The position numbers and the translations under genes are program-made. The notes below the pieces were generated by a model. The model was not told where the DNA came from. It saw only the letters and a list, made by a program, of their open reading frames with translations, and did not search any database. Shown here in pieces: positions 1-8,770 of a stretch of 64,000 bases of DNA (within the stretch, counting starts at the first letter, position 1; every line of letters starts with the position of its first letter). The stretch comes from Accumulibacter sp031732795 (GTDB lineage: Bacteria; Pseudomonadota; Gammaproteobacteria; Burkholderiales; Rhodocyclaceae): the NCBI GenBank assembly GCA_031732795.1, contig JAVMKC010000115.1:124001-188000 (forward strand), in the 5' to 3' direction.

Positions 1-1402
1 TGGCTTGCAGGTTGCAGAACAGCGCATTCGACGAAGTGTCGGAACCGGTCAGGAAAACGCCCAGCCAGCCGAGCAGCGGCGAGAAGAACGGGAAGGCGAC
101 ACCGGTACCGGCGAGCAGCAACGCCAAGGTGGCCGACAGACCCGAATAGTTGGCGATGAAGGCGAAAGCCAGCACCATGCCGATCGAGTAAATCGGTTTG
201 ATCAGTTCGCCCAGGGTTTCGGTAAAGGCCTTGACAGCGTCCGCCGGGCGCATGCGCAGCATGATCACCGTGACGATGGCGGCGAAGAGAATCGCCGTAC
301 CGGTGGCCGACAGCCAGTTGAACGAGTACGACGCGGCGTAGGGGCTGGCCGCCTTGACGATCGGCGGCATCTTGATCACCAGTTTGTCGAGCATCGGCAC
401 CGAGGTGTTGATCACCGTCCAGGCCAGATCACCGCCTTTAGCGAACAGCGCCTTGAACGGTTTCAGCGACCAGATGGTGACGAAGACGGTGAGGATGGCG
501 AACGGCGACCAGGCTTTGAGCACGGTGCCGAGCGAATGGTTTTCGGTGTGCAAAGTGGCGTGCTGGTCGGCAAAACGGAAAATGCGCTTCGGTTTCCAGA
601 ATCTGAGGAAGATCGACAGCGAGATCAGGCTGACCAGCGCCGAGGTGATGTCCGGCAGTTCCGGGCCGATGAAGTTGGCGGTGAAGAATTGGGTGACGGC
701 AAAGCTGACGCCGGTGACCAGAATCGCCGGCCAGGTTTCACGGATGCCGCGCATGCCGTCCATGATGGCGATGACCCAGAACGGCACCAGCACCGACAGA
801 AAAGGCAATTGTCGACCGGCCATCTGACCGATCTTGAAGGCGTCGATGCCGGTGACCTGCCCGGCGACGATGATCGGAATGCCCATGGCGCCAAAAGCCA
901 CCGGCGCGGTATTGGTGATCAGGCACAGGCCGGCGGCGTAGAGCGGGTTGAAGCCCAGGCCGACGAGCAGGGCGGCAGTGATCGCCACCGGTGCGCCGAA
1001 ACCGGCCGCTCCTTCGAGAAAGGCGCCGAAGGCGAAGCCGACCAACAGCATCTGCAGCCGCTGATCCTCAGTGAGCGAAACCACCGACGCGCGGATGATG
1101 TCGAACTGGCCGGTCTTGACGGTGATCTTGTACAGGAAGACGGCAGTGACGATGATCCAGGCGATCGGCCACAAGCCGTAAAGAAAACCGTAAACCGCCG
1201 AAGCCAGCGCCATGTCCAGCGGCATGCCGTAAAAAAGGATCGCCACGCCGAGGGCCAGCAACACGGTGATCGTCCCGGCGATGTGGCCCTTCAGGCGCAT
1301 CACCGCCAGAGCGAAGAAGAAAAAGATGATCGGTATCGCGGCAATCAATGACGACAGCCATAGATTGCCTGCCGGGTTGTACACATGCTGCCAGGTTTGC
1401 AT
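1..1402 (-). CDS. lldP: L-lactate permease, partial (cut by left edge)
   Basis: This is a lactate:proton symporter of the LctP/LldP family, an inner-membrane protein that imports L- and D-lactate. The frame starts at an ATG at 1402, preceded by a good AAGGAG ribosome site, and stays open to base 1. That gives about 467 of the usual ~550 residues, so the C-terminus lies outside the window. The translation begins MQTWQHVYNPAGNLWLSSL and is strongly hydrophobic. It carries the family-typical segments FLEGAAGFGAPVAITAALL and NTAPVAFGAMGIPI, and further on TGSDTSSNALFCNLQ. It lies 61 bp downstream of the D-lactate dehydrogenase gene on the same strand, so the two probably share a transcript controlled from the divergent regulator region near 4400. 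A glycolate permease is the nearest alternative. Confidence 0.9.
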   Translation of the reverse strand, partial: MQTWQHVYNPAGNLWLSSLIAAIPIIFFFFALAVMRLKGHIAGTITVLLALGVAILFYGMPLDMALASAVYGFLYGLWPIAWIIVTAVFLYKITVKTGQFDIIRASVVSLTEDQRLQMLLVGFAFGAFLEGAAGFGAPVAITAALLVGLGFNPLYAAGLCLITNTAPVAFGAMGIPIIVAGQVTGIDAFKIGQMAGRQLPFLSVLVPFWVIAIMDGMRGIRETWPAILVTGVSFAVTQFFTANFIGPELPDITSALVSLISLSIFLRFWKPKRIFRFADQHATLHTENHSLGTVLKAWSPFAILTVFVTIWSLKPFKALFAKGGDLAWTVINTSVPMLDKLVIKMPPIVKAASPYAASYSFNWLSATGTAILFAAIVTVIMLRMRPADAVKAFTETLGELIKPIYSIGMVLAFAFIANYSGLSATLALLLAGTGVAFPFFSPLLGWLGVFLTGSDTSSNALFCNLQA

Positions 1403-1463
1403 GGTGAGTCTCCTTGGTGTGAATGAAGCCGTTGAAAACAGAAAAACCGTCGTCCGCCCCGGC

Positions 1464-4244
1464 TCAACACACGCCGATGTTGTCAGGACGACTGCATTCT
1501 TCGAGAAGGTAGGCCACCGAACGGTAACGGCGACCGCTCTCGGTGGTCAGACCGATTTCGCAAGTGCGATTGGTCGAGACGCCGTGACGGCAGTCGGCCG
1601 GCAGGGCGTCGCGCAGGGTGCGCAAAGCATGCTGATTGAGCTCGGGAACGACGAAACCGCGATCGCCGGCAAAACCGCAGCAGCCGACGCTGGCCGGGGC
1701 GATCACCTGTTCGACGCAGGCGCTGACCAGTTTCTGCAATTTGCCGTCCGAACCGCTCTTGCGGACGCTGCAGTTGACGTGCAAGGCGATCGGGCCGGGC
1801 TGCCGGACCAGCTTGAGCCGCGGCAGCAGGGCGTCGTGCGCGAATTCATGAAAATCAAACAACGGCAGCCGGCCGGCCAGATAGTCCCGCATCCGTGCAC
1901 TGCAGGTGCTGGCATCCATGATGATCGGATAGCGGCCGTTTTCACTGGCCTCACGCAGCGCGGCCTCGAGACGCGCCGCGCTGGCGTCGGCTTGCTCGGC
2001 CAGGCCCTTGCTGGCCATCATCTGTCCGCAGCACAGGCCGTCTACCGCCCGCGGCAGCCGCGGCGCGTAGCCGGCGCGGATCAGCAAGCGCTGGACGACT
2101 TGGTCCAGTTGCGCCTCTCCGGCGGCGTCCGGACCGAAAATCCGCCCGCCGCAGGCCGGAAAGTACACCACCGGGTCGCCGTCTGCGGTGGGTGCCGGCA
2201 TCGTCTGACTCGCCGATCCGGCGTGCGGCATCGGTGATTTCCAGGCTCCGCCCGACAACCAGCGCACCGTCTGTTGACCGACCACCGCGCTGGTCAGATG
2301 ACCGAGACGCAGGCCGAGGCGGGCGGTCGAGGCCACCGTCGCGAAATTCTCACCCGTCCAGTCGCCGATCTTCCGCGCCAGGGAACTCTGCCGGCGGCCG
2401 CGCAGACGGCGGGTCAGATCGCCGGTGTTGATGCCGACCGGGCAGGCGGTGGAGCACAGACCGCAGCCGGCGCAGGTGTCGAGGCCAAAGTAGGGGTAGG
2501 CGTCGCCGGACTCTCCGGCGGCTTCCCCGGCGGCGCGCCGCCGGGACAACTCGCGCCAACTGACGATGCGCTGGCGCGGCGACAGGGTCAGCCGGTGCGA
2601 GGGACACAGCGGTTCGCAGAAACCGCATTCGATGCAGCGGTCGACCAGATCCTCCGCCGGTGGCATCGGTTTGAGGTTCTTCAGGTGCGCCGTCGGGTCG
2701 TCGTTGAGGATCACCCCGGGGTTGAGCACGTTTTCCGGATCGAACAACGCCTTGATCCGGCGCATCAAAGCGGTGGCCTGCGCGCCCCATTCCAGTTCGA
2801 CGAACGGTGCCATGTTGCGTCCGGTGCCGTGTTCGGCCTTCAGCGAACCGTCGTATTTATCGACGACCAGATGGCAGACGTCATCCATGAACGCCCCGTA
2901 GCGGCGGATTTCGGCCGGATCGCCAAAATCCTGGGTAAACACGAAGTGCAGATTGCCTTCCAGCGCGTGGCCGAAAATGATCGCTTCGGGGTAACCATGC
3001 CGCTGGAGCAGCGCCTGCAGATCGAGTGTCGCCGGGGCCAGTGAGGCGATCGGGAACGCGACATCCTCGATGATCACCGTCGTACCGGCGCGCCGCATCG
3101 CGCCGACCGACGGAAAGGTTCCCTTGCGCACTTTCCAGAACATCTCGCAAGTGTGCGGGTCGGTGGAAAACGCCGGAGGTTCGACGGTGACGATGCCAGC
3201 GAGAGCAGCCAAGGCGCTGTCGATCCGCGTTTGTAGTCCGCAAGGCTCCGGAGATCGCACCTCGACCAGCAAGGCGGCGACCGCTTCGCCGAGCGTGCGG
3301 ATCATGGTCGGCAAACCGGGCTGGTTCTCGACCGAACGCAGCGCGGCGCGATCGAGCAATTCGACAGCCGACACCGCTTGGGTTTTCAGACGCACCACCG
3401 CTTGGCAGGCGGTTTCGATATCCGGGAAAAAAATCAGCGCACTGGCTTTGCAGGGGTCTTCCGGAACCGTGCGGTAGGTGATGCGGGAAATGAATCCCAG
3501 CGTTCCCTCCGAGCCGATCATCAGGTGAAGCAGGATGTCGAACGGGTCGCTGTAATCGACCAGTGCGTTCAGACTGTAACCGGTGGTGTTCTTGATCTTG
3601 AATTTATCGCGGATGCGCCGGGCCAGCGAAACATCGTCGCGCGTCTGTTGCCCGAGCCGTTCGAGTTCATCGAGCAGCGGCGCGTGGCTGGCGCGGAACG
3701 CGGCCCGACTGGTTTCGTCTTCGGTATCGAGAATGCTGCCGTCGGCGAGGATCACCCGCATGCCCAGAACCGTCTGGTAACTGTTCTGGGCCGTGCCGCA
3801 ACACATTCCGGAAGCATTGTTGGCGGCGATGCCGCCGATCTTGCAGGTGGCGATCGACGCCGGGTCGGGGCCGATCTTGCAGCCGAGCGGCGCCAGTCGC
3901 CGATTGACCTCGCCGCCGATGATTCCCGGTCCGAGACGCACGCTGAGCGCGTCGGCTGCCGCGTCGAAGGTGGCGAAATTCTCGCCGATCAGCGCCAGGA
4001 TGCCGTCGGTCACCGCCTGACCGGAGAGGCTGGTGCCCGCCGCGCGGAACGTCAGCGGCGCCCGCTGCTGACGGGCGATGCGCAGCAGATGCACGACTTC
4101 GTTTTCGTCTTCGACGACGACGACGACTTGCGGAATCAGGCGATAAAAACTGGCGTCGGTTCCCCAGGCCAGTCGACGAAGTTCGTCGGTGATCACCCGC
4201 TGGGCGGGAAAATGCTGCTGAAGGGCGGTAACGAGCAGATTCAT
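1464..4244 (-). CDS. dld: FAD/Fe-S D-lactate dehydrogenase (Dld-II type)
   Basis: This 926-residue enzyme is a membrane-associated, quinone- or cytochrome-linked oxidase that most likely converts D-lactate to pyruvate. The N-terminal half is an FAD-binding type 4 domain with an FAD-oxidase C-terminal domain (FRAAGTSLSGQAVTDG near residue 65). Around residue 532 is the ferredoxin motif CIECGFCEPLCPS, and near 589 CAGCGLCSTACPVG. The C-terminal part has CCG-type cysteine motifs (GLCCGQMM, VGCCGFAGD). This single-chain layout matches the Dld-II family of proteobacteria rather than the three-gene glycolate oxidase. The ATG at 4244 follows AAGGAGAAAG. It is the first gene of a dld-lldP transcription unit facing the GntR-type regulator. 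Glycolate or 2-hydroxyglutarate as substrate cannot be excluded from sequence alone. Confidence 0.88.
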   Translation of the reverse strand: MNLLVTALQQHFPAQRVITDELRRLAWGTDASFYRLIPQVVVVVEDENEVVHLLRIARQQRAPLTFRAAGTSLSGQAVTDGILALIGENFATFDAAADALSVRLGPGIIGGEVNRRLAPLGCKIGPDPASIATCKIGGIAANNASGMCCGTAQNSYQTVLGMRVILADGSILDTEDETSRAAFRASHAPLLDELERLGQQTRDDVSLARRIRDKFKIKNTTGYSLNALVDYSDPFDILLHLMIGSEGTLGFISRITYRTVPEDPCKASALIFFPDIETACQAVVRLKTQAVSAVELLDRAALRSVENQPGLPTMIRTLGEAVAALLVEVRSPEPCGLQTRIDSALAALAGIVTVEPPAFSTDPHTCEMFWKVRKGTFPSVGAMRRAGTTVIIEDVAFPIASLAPATLDLQALLQRHGYPEAIIFGHALEGNLHFVFTQDFGDPAEIRRYGAFMDDVCHLVVDKYDGSLKAEHGTGRNMAPFVELEWGAQATALMRRIKALFDPENVLNPGVILNDDPTAHLKNLKPMPPAEDLVDRCIECGFCEPLCPSHRLTLSPRQRIVSWRELSRRRAAGEAAGESGDAYPYFGLDTCAGCGLCSTACPVGINTGDLTRRLRGRRQSSLARKIGDWTGENFATVASTARLGLRLGHLTSAVVGQQTVRWLSGGAWKSPMPHAGSASQTMPAPTADGDPVVYFPACGGRIFGPDAAGEAQLDQVVQRLLIRAGYAPRLPRAVDGLCCGQMMASKGLAEQADASAARLEAALREASENGRYPIIMDASTCSARMRDYLAGRLPLFDFHEFAHDALLPRLKLVRQPGPIALHVNCSVRKSGSDGKLQKLVSACVEQVIAPASVGCCGFAGDRGFVVPELNQHALRTLRDALPADCRHGVSTNRTCEIGLTTESGRRYRSVAYLLEECSRPDNIGVC

Positions 4245-4389
4245 GCCGGCTTTCTCCTTTCAACTTACGCGCGTCGCGAACGGCGTTCTCGTCTTCGATC
4301 GGGTTCTTACAGGGGATTCACCTTACGGTAATGGCTTGCACACTGAGATATCGGTGGCGCAAAGACTAATTGCAGATCAAAATAGGCGA

Positions 4390-4408
4390 AAATTGGTAGG
4401 ACCAATTT
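4390..4408. promoter_or_regulatory. PdhR/LldR-like operator
   Basis: A perfect 8-bp inverted repeat separated by 3 bp, AAATTGGTaggACCAATTT, lies in the divergent intergenic region between dld and the GntR/FadR-type regulator. The core matches the published PdhR consensus AATTGGTnnnACCAATT and is close to LldR sites. It sits 63 bp before the regulator start and 146 bp before dld, so it can control both directions. Confidence 0.82.
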
Positions 4409-4470
4409 ACTCGCACCATCGACACGATAGAGGAGCCGATCCACAGACCACGAACGACAGGGAGCAGGGG

Positions 4471-5193
4471 ATGAATGTGCAAAGCGTGACGGAGCGGGCC
4501 CAGAAGGCCATCGAAGTTCATCTGGTCGACGGCTCGTGGCCGGTCGGCATGCGATTGCCGCCGGAGCGGGTGATGGCCGATGAACTGGGGGTTTCGCGCA
4601 ATTCGGTTCGAGAGGCGGTTTCCCGGCTCAAAGAACGCGGACTGCTGTTCAGCAAGCCGGGCTGCGGGGTTTTCGTCAGCAACCGCTTGCAGGGGGCCAT
4701 CGCCTCGCCCTGGCGGCAACTGGTCGCCGCGCAGCCCGATTTGCGTTGGGATACTCTCGAATTCCGCCGTGAGCTCGAAGGCGCCACCGCCTATTTCGCC
4801 GCGCTGCGCGCCGAAGCCGCCGATCTGAAAAAGCTCGAAGAAGTCGTCGACCGTTTGCTCGACGCCTGTCGCAACGGGCACAAGGAAGAGGAATACCGGG
4901 CCGACGCCGACTTCCACGAACTGATCGCCGAAGCCTCGCACAACAGCATGTTTCTCTATCTGCATTCCAGTATCGTGCGCATGCTGCGCGAGCACATCAG
5001 CCTGAATATCATCGGCTTGGAGGATCCGTCGGGCGAAATGACCGAACATTTGTGCCGCCAGCACCTGGAGATCTGGCAGGCGATCCGCGCTCACCAGCCG
5101 GAAGAGGCCCGGCAGGCGATGCTTGCCCACATCAATTTCACCTGGGCTGAACTCGCCCGCCGCGCCGACGACGATTCGGTTCGCCTGCCGTGA
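4471..5193 (+). CDS. lldR: FadR/GntR-family lactate-responsive regulator
   Basis: This 240-residue DNA-binding regulator probably represses the divergent dld-lldP unit and releases it on lactate or pyruvate. Residues 1-70 form a GntR winged helix (RLPPERVMADELGVSRNSV, then EAVSRLKERGLLFSKPG), followed by an all-helical FCD effector domain containing metal-ligand-like histidines (DADFHELIAEASHNSMF). I chose the ATG at 4471, preceded by a purine-rich GGGAGCAGGGG, because the frame continues upstream but the added residues do not resemble the family. The operator at 4390-4408 lies just upstream, which suggests autoregulation. LldR and PdhR are close paralogues; the lactate genes next door favour LldR. 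Confidence 0.82.
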   Translation: MNVQSVTERAQKAIEVHLVDGSWPVGMRLPPERVMADELGVSRNSVREAVSRLKERGLLFSKPGCGVFVSNRLQGAIASPWRQLVAAQPDLRWDTLEFRRELEGATAYFAALRAEAADLKKLEEVVDRLLDACRNGHKEEEYRADADFHELIAEASHNSMFLYLHSSIVRMLREHISLNIIGLEDPSGEMTEHLCRQHLEIWQAIRAHQPEEARQAMLAHINFTWAELARRADDDSVRLP

Positions 5194-5456
5194 AATTTCC
5201 CGTGAACATGGCGTACTCGCTGCGACGCGGATATCGCCTGGCCGGAGGGCGCAGGTAGACTTTCGAGAAGAGCTCCGGGAAGGGTAAAATCAAACCTTTT
5301 TCGCGACAAAACAACGGCAAAATCGTTGCCAAACGCCCTGTTCTGCGGGTTTACGTCGCGCTACCCGGATGCCCCCAGCCTCGCATCTCACCGTGTGTCC
5401 CGCATTTCGGCAGGGCAGATGCTTCGTCTTTTTGTGCCAGATCTATAAGGATTTCT

Positions 5457-6548
5457 ATGTCTCTCAAGTGCGGTATCGTCGGTCTGCCGAACGTTGGCAA
5501 ATCCACCTTGTTCAATGCCCTGACCAAATCCGGCATCGCCGCTGAAAATTACCCCTTCTGCACGATCGAGCCGAACGTCGGCATCGTCGAAGTTCCCGAT
5601 CCACGGCTGGCCGAACTCGCCGCGATCGTCAAACCGCAACGCATCCAAGCGGCCATTGTCGAATTCGTCGATATCGCCGGCTTGGTTGCCGGCGCCTCGC
5701 GGGGCGAAGGACTCGGCAACCAATTCCTGGCCAACATCCGGGAAACCGATGCGATCATCAACGTCGTGCGGTGTTTCGAAGACGAGAACGTCGTCCACGT
5801 CTCCGGTCGTATCGATCCGCTGGCCGACATCGAAACCATCCTCACCGAATTGGCGCTTGCCGACTTGGCCACCATCGATCGCACCTATAATCGCGAAATC
5901 AAAAAAGCCCGCGCCGGCGACAAGGACGCACAAAAACTCGTCACCCTGTTGGAACGTCTCCAGCCCCATCTCAACGACGGCAAACCAGTGCGCGCCCTGT
6001 CACTCACTGACAGCGACAAAGCCCTCCTCAAACCCCTGTGTCTGCTGACCAGCAAACCGACGATGTATGTCGGCAACGTCCTCGAAGACGGTTTTAAAAA
6101 CAACCCGCATCTCGACCGCTTACGTGCCTACGCCGCGAAAGATGAGGCGCCGGTGGTCGCCTTGTGCGCCAAAATCGAATCTGAATTGGCCGATCTCGAC
6201 GACGACGACAAGCAAGCCTTTCTGGCCGATCTCGGTTTCGAAGAACCGGGCCTCAACCGCTTGATCCGCGTCGCTTACCAATTGCTCGGCCTGCAAACCT
6301 ACTTCACGGCGGGCGTCAAGGAAGTGCGCGCCTGGACCATCCACGTCGGCGATAGCGCCCCCCAGGCGGCCGGAGTCATTCACACCGATTTCGAACGCGG
6401 CTTCATTCGGGCGCAAACCATCGCTTACGCTGATTTCATTGCCTGCAAAGGCGAACAGGGTGCCAAAGAAGCGGGAAAAATGCGAACCGAAGGCAAGGAC
6501 TACGTGGTCAGGGATGGAGACGTGATGAATTTTTTGTTCAACGTCTAG
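5457..6548 (+). CDS. ychF: Redox-regulated ATPase YchF (Obg-like)
   Basis: This universally conserved P-loop protein of the TRAFAC/Obg family prefers ATP over GTP and associates with ribosomes. In E. coli it is a negative regulator of the oxidative stress response. The 363-residue length is normal. The G1 motif GLPNVGKST is at residues 8-16 and is followed by the conserved AENYPFCTIEPNVG switch region, FVDIAGLV and a C-terminal TGS domain ending KDYVVRDGDVMNFLFNV. The ATG at 5457 follows a short AAGG. The gene stands alone and ends at a strong hairpin terminator. The start of the mobile island lies immediately beyond that terminator, so ychF itself is intact. Confidence 0.97.
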   Translation: MSLKCGIVGLPNVGKSTLFNALTKSGIAAENYPFCTIEPNVGIVEVPDPRLAELAAIVKPQRIQAAIVEFVDIAGLVAGASRGEGLGNQFLANIRETDAIINVVRCFEDENVVHVSGRIDPLADIETILTELALADLATIDRTYNREIKKARAGDKDAQKLVTLLERLQPHLNDGKPVRALSLTDSDKALLKPLCLLTSKPTMYVGNVLEDGFKNNPHLDRLRAYAAKDEAPVVALCAKIESELADLDDDDKQAFLADLGFEEPGLNRLIRVAYQLLGLQTYFTAGVKEVRAWTIHVGDSAPQAAGVIHTDFERGFIRAQTIAYADFIACKGEQGAKEAGKMRTEGKDYVVRDGDVMNFLFNV

Positions 6549-6601
6549 GACGGACGGTTTTTTCCAGAAACACCTGGAAAGACTATGAAATCGTAAAAAA
6601 C

Positions 6602-6635
6602 ACAACAAAGCCGCGCATTTACGCGGCTTTGTTGT
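6602..6635 (+). terminator. Rho-independent terminator of ychF
   Basis: A perfect 14-bp stem (ACAACAAAGCCGCG paired with CGCGGCTTTGTTGT) closes a 6-nt loop, 53 bp after the ychF stop. The A-rich 5' arm and T-rich 3' arm make it usable in either direction. It marks the last clearly native feature before the island. Confidence 0.85.
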
Positions 6636-6677
6636 TTCAGGGTGTTGCCAGAAATTACACGAGCAGCCACCGCTGAA

Positions 6678-6754
6678 TGAGTACAAAGGTGAGTATGCCT
6701 CTGTGTGTGTCGCCGGATAAGTGAGTACAGTGGGGTGCCGCCATCACAGAGTAC
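6678..6754. repeat. GAGTA short direct repeats before integrase
   Basis: Four copies of GAGTA(C/T) occur in the same orientation at about 6679, 6691, 6723 and 6749, directly ahead of the integrase start at 6760. Their position and orientation are what would be expected for arm-type binding sites of a DUF4102 integrase, but the motif is short and this is an inference. Confidence 0.35.
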
Positions 6755-6759
6755 CCGCC

Positions 6760-7943
6760 ATGCTGACCGACACCCACTGTCGCAACGCCAAACCTAAGCC
6801 CAAGCTCTACCGGCTCACAGACCATCGCGGCCTGTGCCTGGAGGTCAAGCCCAGCGGCGTGAAGGCCTGGCGCTACCGGTTCACGCTGGAGGGCAAGGCC
6901 AGTATGTTCGCCCTGGGCGAGTACCCCGCCGTCGGCCTGGCTGAAGCGCGAGAGCGGTGCGAGGCCGCACGCCAGTTGGTCAGACAAGGGGTAAACCCTG
7001 CCCAACAGCGGCAGATCGACCGCATCAAGCAAGCCAGCGATGCCGAGATCACCTTCGAGAAGGTGGCACGCGAATGGCTGCAAACCAAAGACTGGGAAGA
7101 CGTCACCAAGAACCGCCGCCTCGACATGCTGGAGCGTGTGGTGTTTGGCGAGATCGGCCAGATGCCCATCCGCGCCGTCACGCCCGCGCATGTGCTGAGT
7201 ATCTTGCAGCACACGGTCAAGCGCGGCGACCCACGGTGGCCGCCGAAGCCCGCCGCACCATGTCGGCCGTGTTCGAGTACGCCGTGGCCACGCTGCGCGC
7301 CGACAGCGACCCCGTCTGGCCCGTTCGCAAGGCCTTGCCCGCCAACAAGACCCAGCACAAAACCGCCCTCACCACCGCGCAGGTCGGCAAGCTGCTCAAC
7401 GACTTTGACAACCACCGTTGCACCTTTCCGATCAACTACTGCATGCAACTGATGTGGTGGACCTTGGCGCGACCCAGCGAAGTCGCAGAAGCCGAATGGA
7501 CCGAGATCGACTTGGACCGCGCCCAGTGGCGCATTCCCGCCGAGCGCATGAAGGCCAGCAAGGAGCACGTGGTGCCTCTGCCGACGCAGGCCGTAGAGAT
7601 GCTCAGAGGCCTCAAGGCCATCACCGGGCAGCGAAAGCATCTCTTCCCTGGCCGTGACAACCGAAACACCCCGATGTCCGTCGCATCACTCAGGCAGGCT
7701 TTGAAAGTTCTGGGCTGGGCCGGCACCTACAGCCCCCATGCCACCCGCACCACGGGCAGCACCCGGCTTAACGAGATGGGCTACCGGCTCGATGCCATCG
7801 AAGCCCAGCTCGCGCACTCCGACCAGAACAATGTGCGCCGCGCCTACAACCACGCCACCTACTTCGAGGAGCGCCGAGTGATGATGCAGGACTGGGCGGA
7901 TCATCTCGTGCAATGGAGAGCCACCGCTCATGAGCAACCTTAG
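6760..7943 (+). pseudogene. P4-type tyrosine integrase, frameshifted
   Basis: This is a tyrosine recombinase of the phage P4/DUF4102 type that would catalyse integration and excision of the island. The N-terminal arm-binding domain is clear (KLYRLTDHRGLCLEVKPSG). The frame breaks near 7230-7236, where HTVKRG in one frame continues as PTVAAEARRTMSAVFEYAV in the next; a single missing base explains it. All catalytic residues are recognisable after the shift: Arg in TLARPSEVAEAEW, Lys in MKASKEHVVPL, HxxR in SPHATRTTGST, His in QLAHSDQN and Tyr in YNHATYFEERR. Repaired, it would be about 394 residues, normal for the family. A sequencing or assembly error at the shift is the main alternative to true inactivation. 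Confidence 0.85.
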
Positions 7944-8046
7944 GCATTCCGACTTGTCGTGCGACACCGCCGCGCGTGAGCATTTGGAGAGGGTGATCGA
8001 AGTCACTTCCCACGGCAGAACCATCACGTCAGTGACGCGAATTTAG
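7930..8046 (+). CDS. Small ORF overlapping integrase end
   Basis: A 38-residue open frame starts at an ATG overlapping the last 14 bases of the integrase and ends at 8046. Its product, beginning MSNLRHSDLSCDTAAREHLE, has no recognisable domain. The overlap is typical of small genes that follow integrases, but there is no independent support for translation, and it may instead be the truncated start of an eroded gene. Confidence 0.25.
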   Translation: MSNLRHSDLSCDTAAREHLERVIEVTSHGRTITSVTRI

Positions 8047-8057
8047 CACGGCGCTGA

Positions 8058-8684
8058 GCGTTCACAGCGGCGGCATCGGACCTGGCACAGCGCTACATGC
8101 AACTGAGGCATCAGGCCCAGGACGCCGAGAACAGGCGCAAGCGCTTTGAAGCGATTGCCCAAGCCGCGCGGCAACTTCGCTTCGCGATGGAAGGCCTCAA
8201 CCTGAGCGAATTGCACGTTCTTGAGAGCGAGCAACAGGCCGCACACCAACGCTATCGGTTCATGGCTTACGCTGTTGAAGACACGCATCCGCTGGTGGCT
8301 ACGCTGGTGAAGCGGCTCAGCGCAATGCCCGGCAGAAAGCTGGACATCCATGTCGCCAAGGCGGGCAACTTCACAGCGGAGGTTCAGCGTCTTGCGCGCG
8401 CGCTTTGGCCCGACCATGGCCACGCCATCACCGCCACCTGCTTCTGCCACCAATGGAGCGCAGATGTGAAGTCCACCGGCGATGCCGATGCGGCCAGCCG
8501 AGGCCTTGGGCACCGCAGCGCCAAGACTCGAAAGTACTACGGCACGGCGCATCAAGCACGGGATAGGCATGCCGTGCGCCCCGTGCAAATTGAGGCTGAC
8601 TTGCCGGTGAGGGCATTACCTATCCGAGCGCGGCCAATCACACAGGCGCACATCAACTCAAAGCATGCAGCGGAAATGGGGTAA
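8058..8684 (+). pseudogene. C-terminal remnant of a second tyrosine recombinase
   Basis: An open frame runs from 8058 (first ATG at 8097) to 8684 and encodes a charged helical segment (QDAENRRKRFEAIAQAARQ). A C-terminal region follows that resembles the catalytic end of another tyrosine-recombinase family: CFCHQWSADVKSTGD in the place of the usual RHQxxxDLK box, then SRGLGHRSAKTRKYYG in the place of the LGH...YYG box. The arginine normally found before HQ appears to be Cys. No upstream catalytic part is present, so this looks like a truncated, probably inactive gene. The assignment rests on motif resemblance only; if it is not a recombinase it is an unrecognised protein of 195 residues. Confidence 0.45.
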
Positions 8685-8745
8685 TTGCAGCTTTATTGGG
8701 GTAATGGCTATCGAAAATGCCCTTATATGCTGTAGCATTACCCCA
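8677..8745. promoter_or_regulatory. Triple TGGGGTAAT repeat upstream of fic
   Basis: The 9-mer TGGGGTAAT occurs as two direct copies (8677-8685 and 8697-8705, spaced 20 bp, two helical turns) and once inverted (8737-8745) within 70 bp, ending 25 bp before the fic start. The arrangement is typical of an operator. The Fic protein itself ends in a winged-helix-like domain, so autoregulation is plausible. Confidence 0.55.
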
Positions 8746-8770
8746 TTCTTCCTCGTCCGGATGCTGCTGC

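Noticed and set aside
5..1351. Long plus-strand open frame (448 codons) at the left edge
   Set aside because: It is antisense to the lactate permease, which has clear family motifs and a ribosome site; the antisense product is Arg/Asp/Gly-rich noise typical of GC-rich shadow frames.
6636..6760. tRNA gene as integrase attachment site
   Set aside because: No cloverleaf-like sequence or CCA-type 3' end is present at either border of the island; the attachment site remains unidentified.
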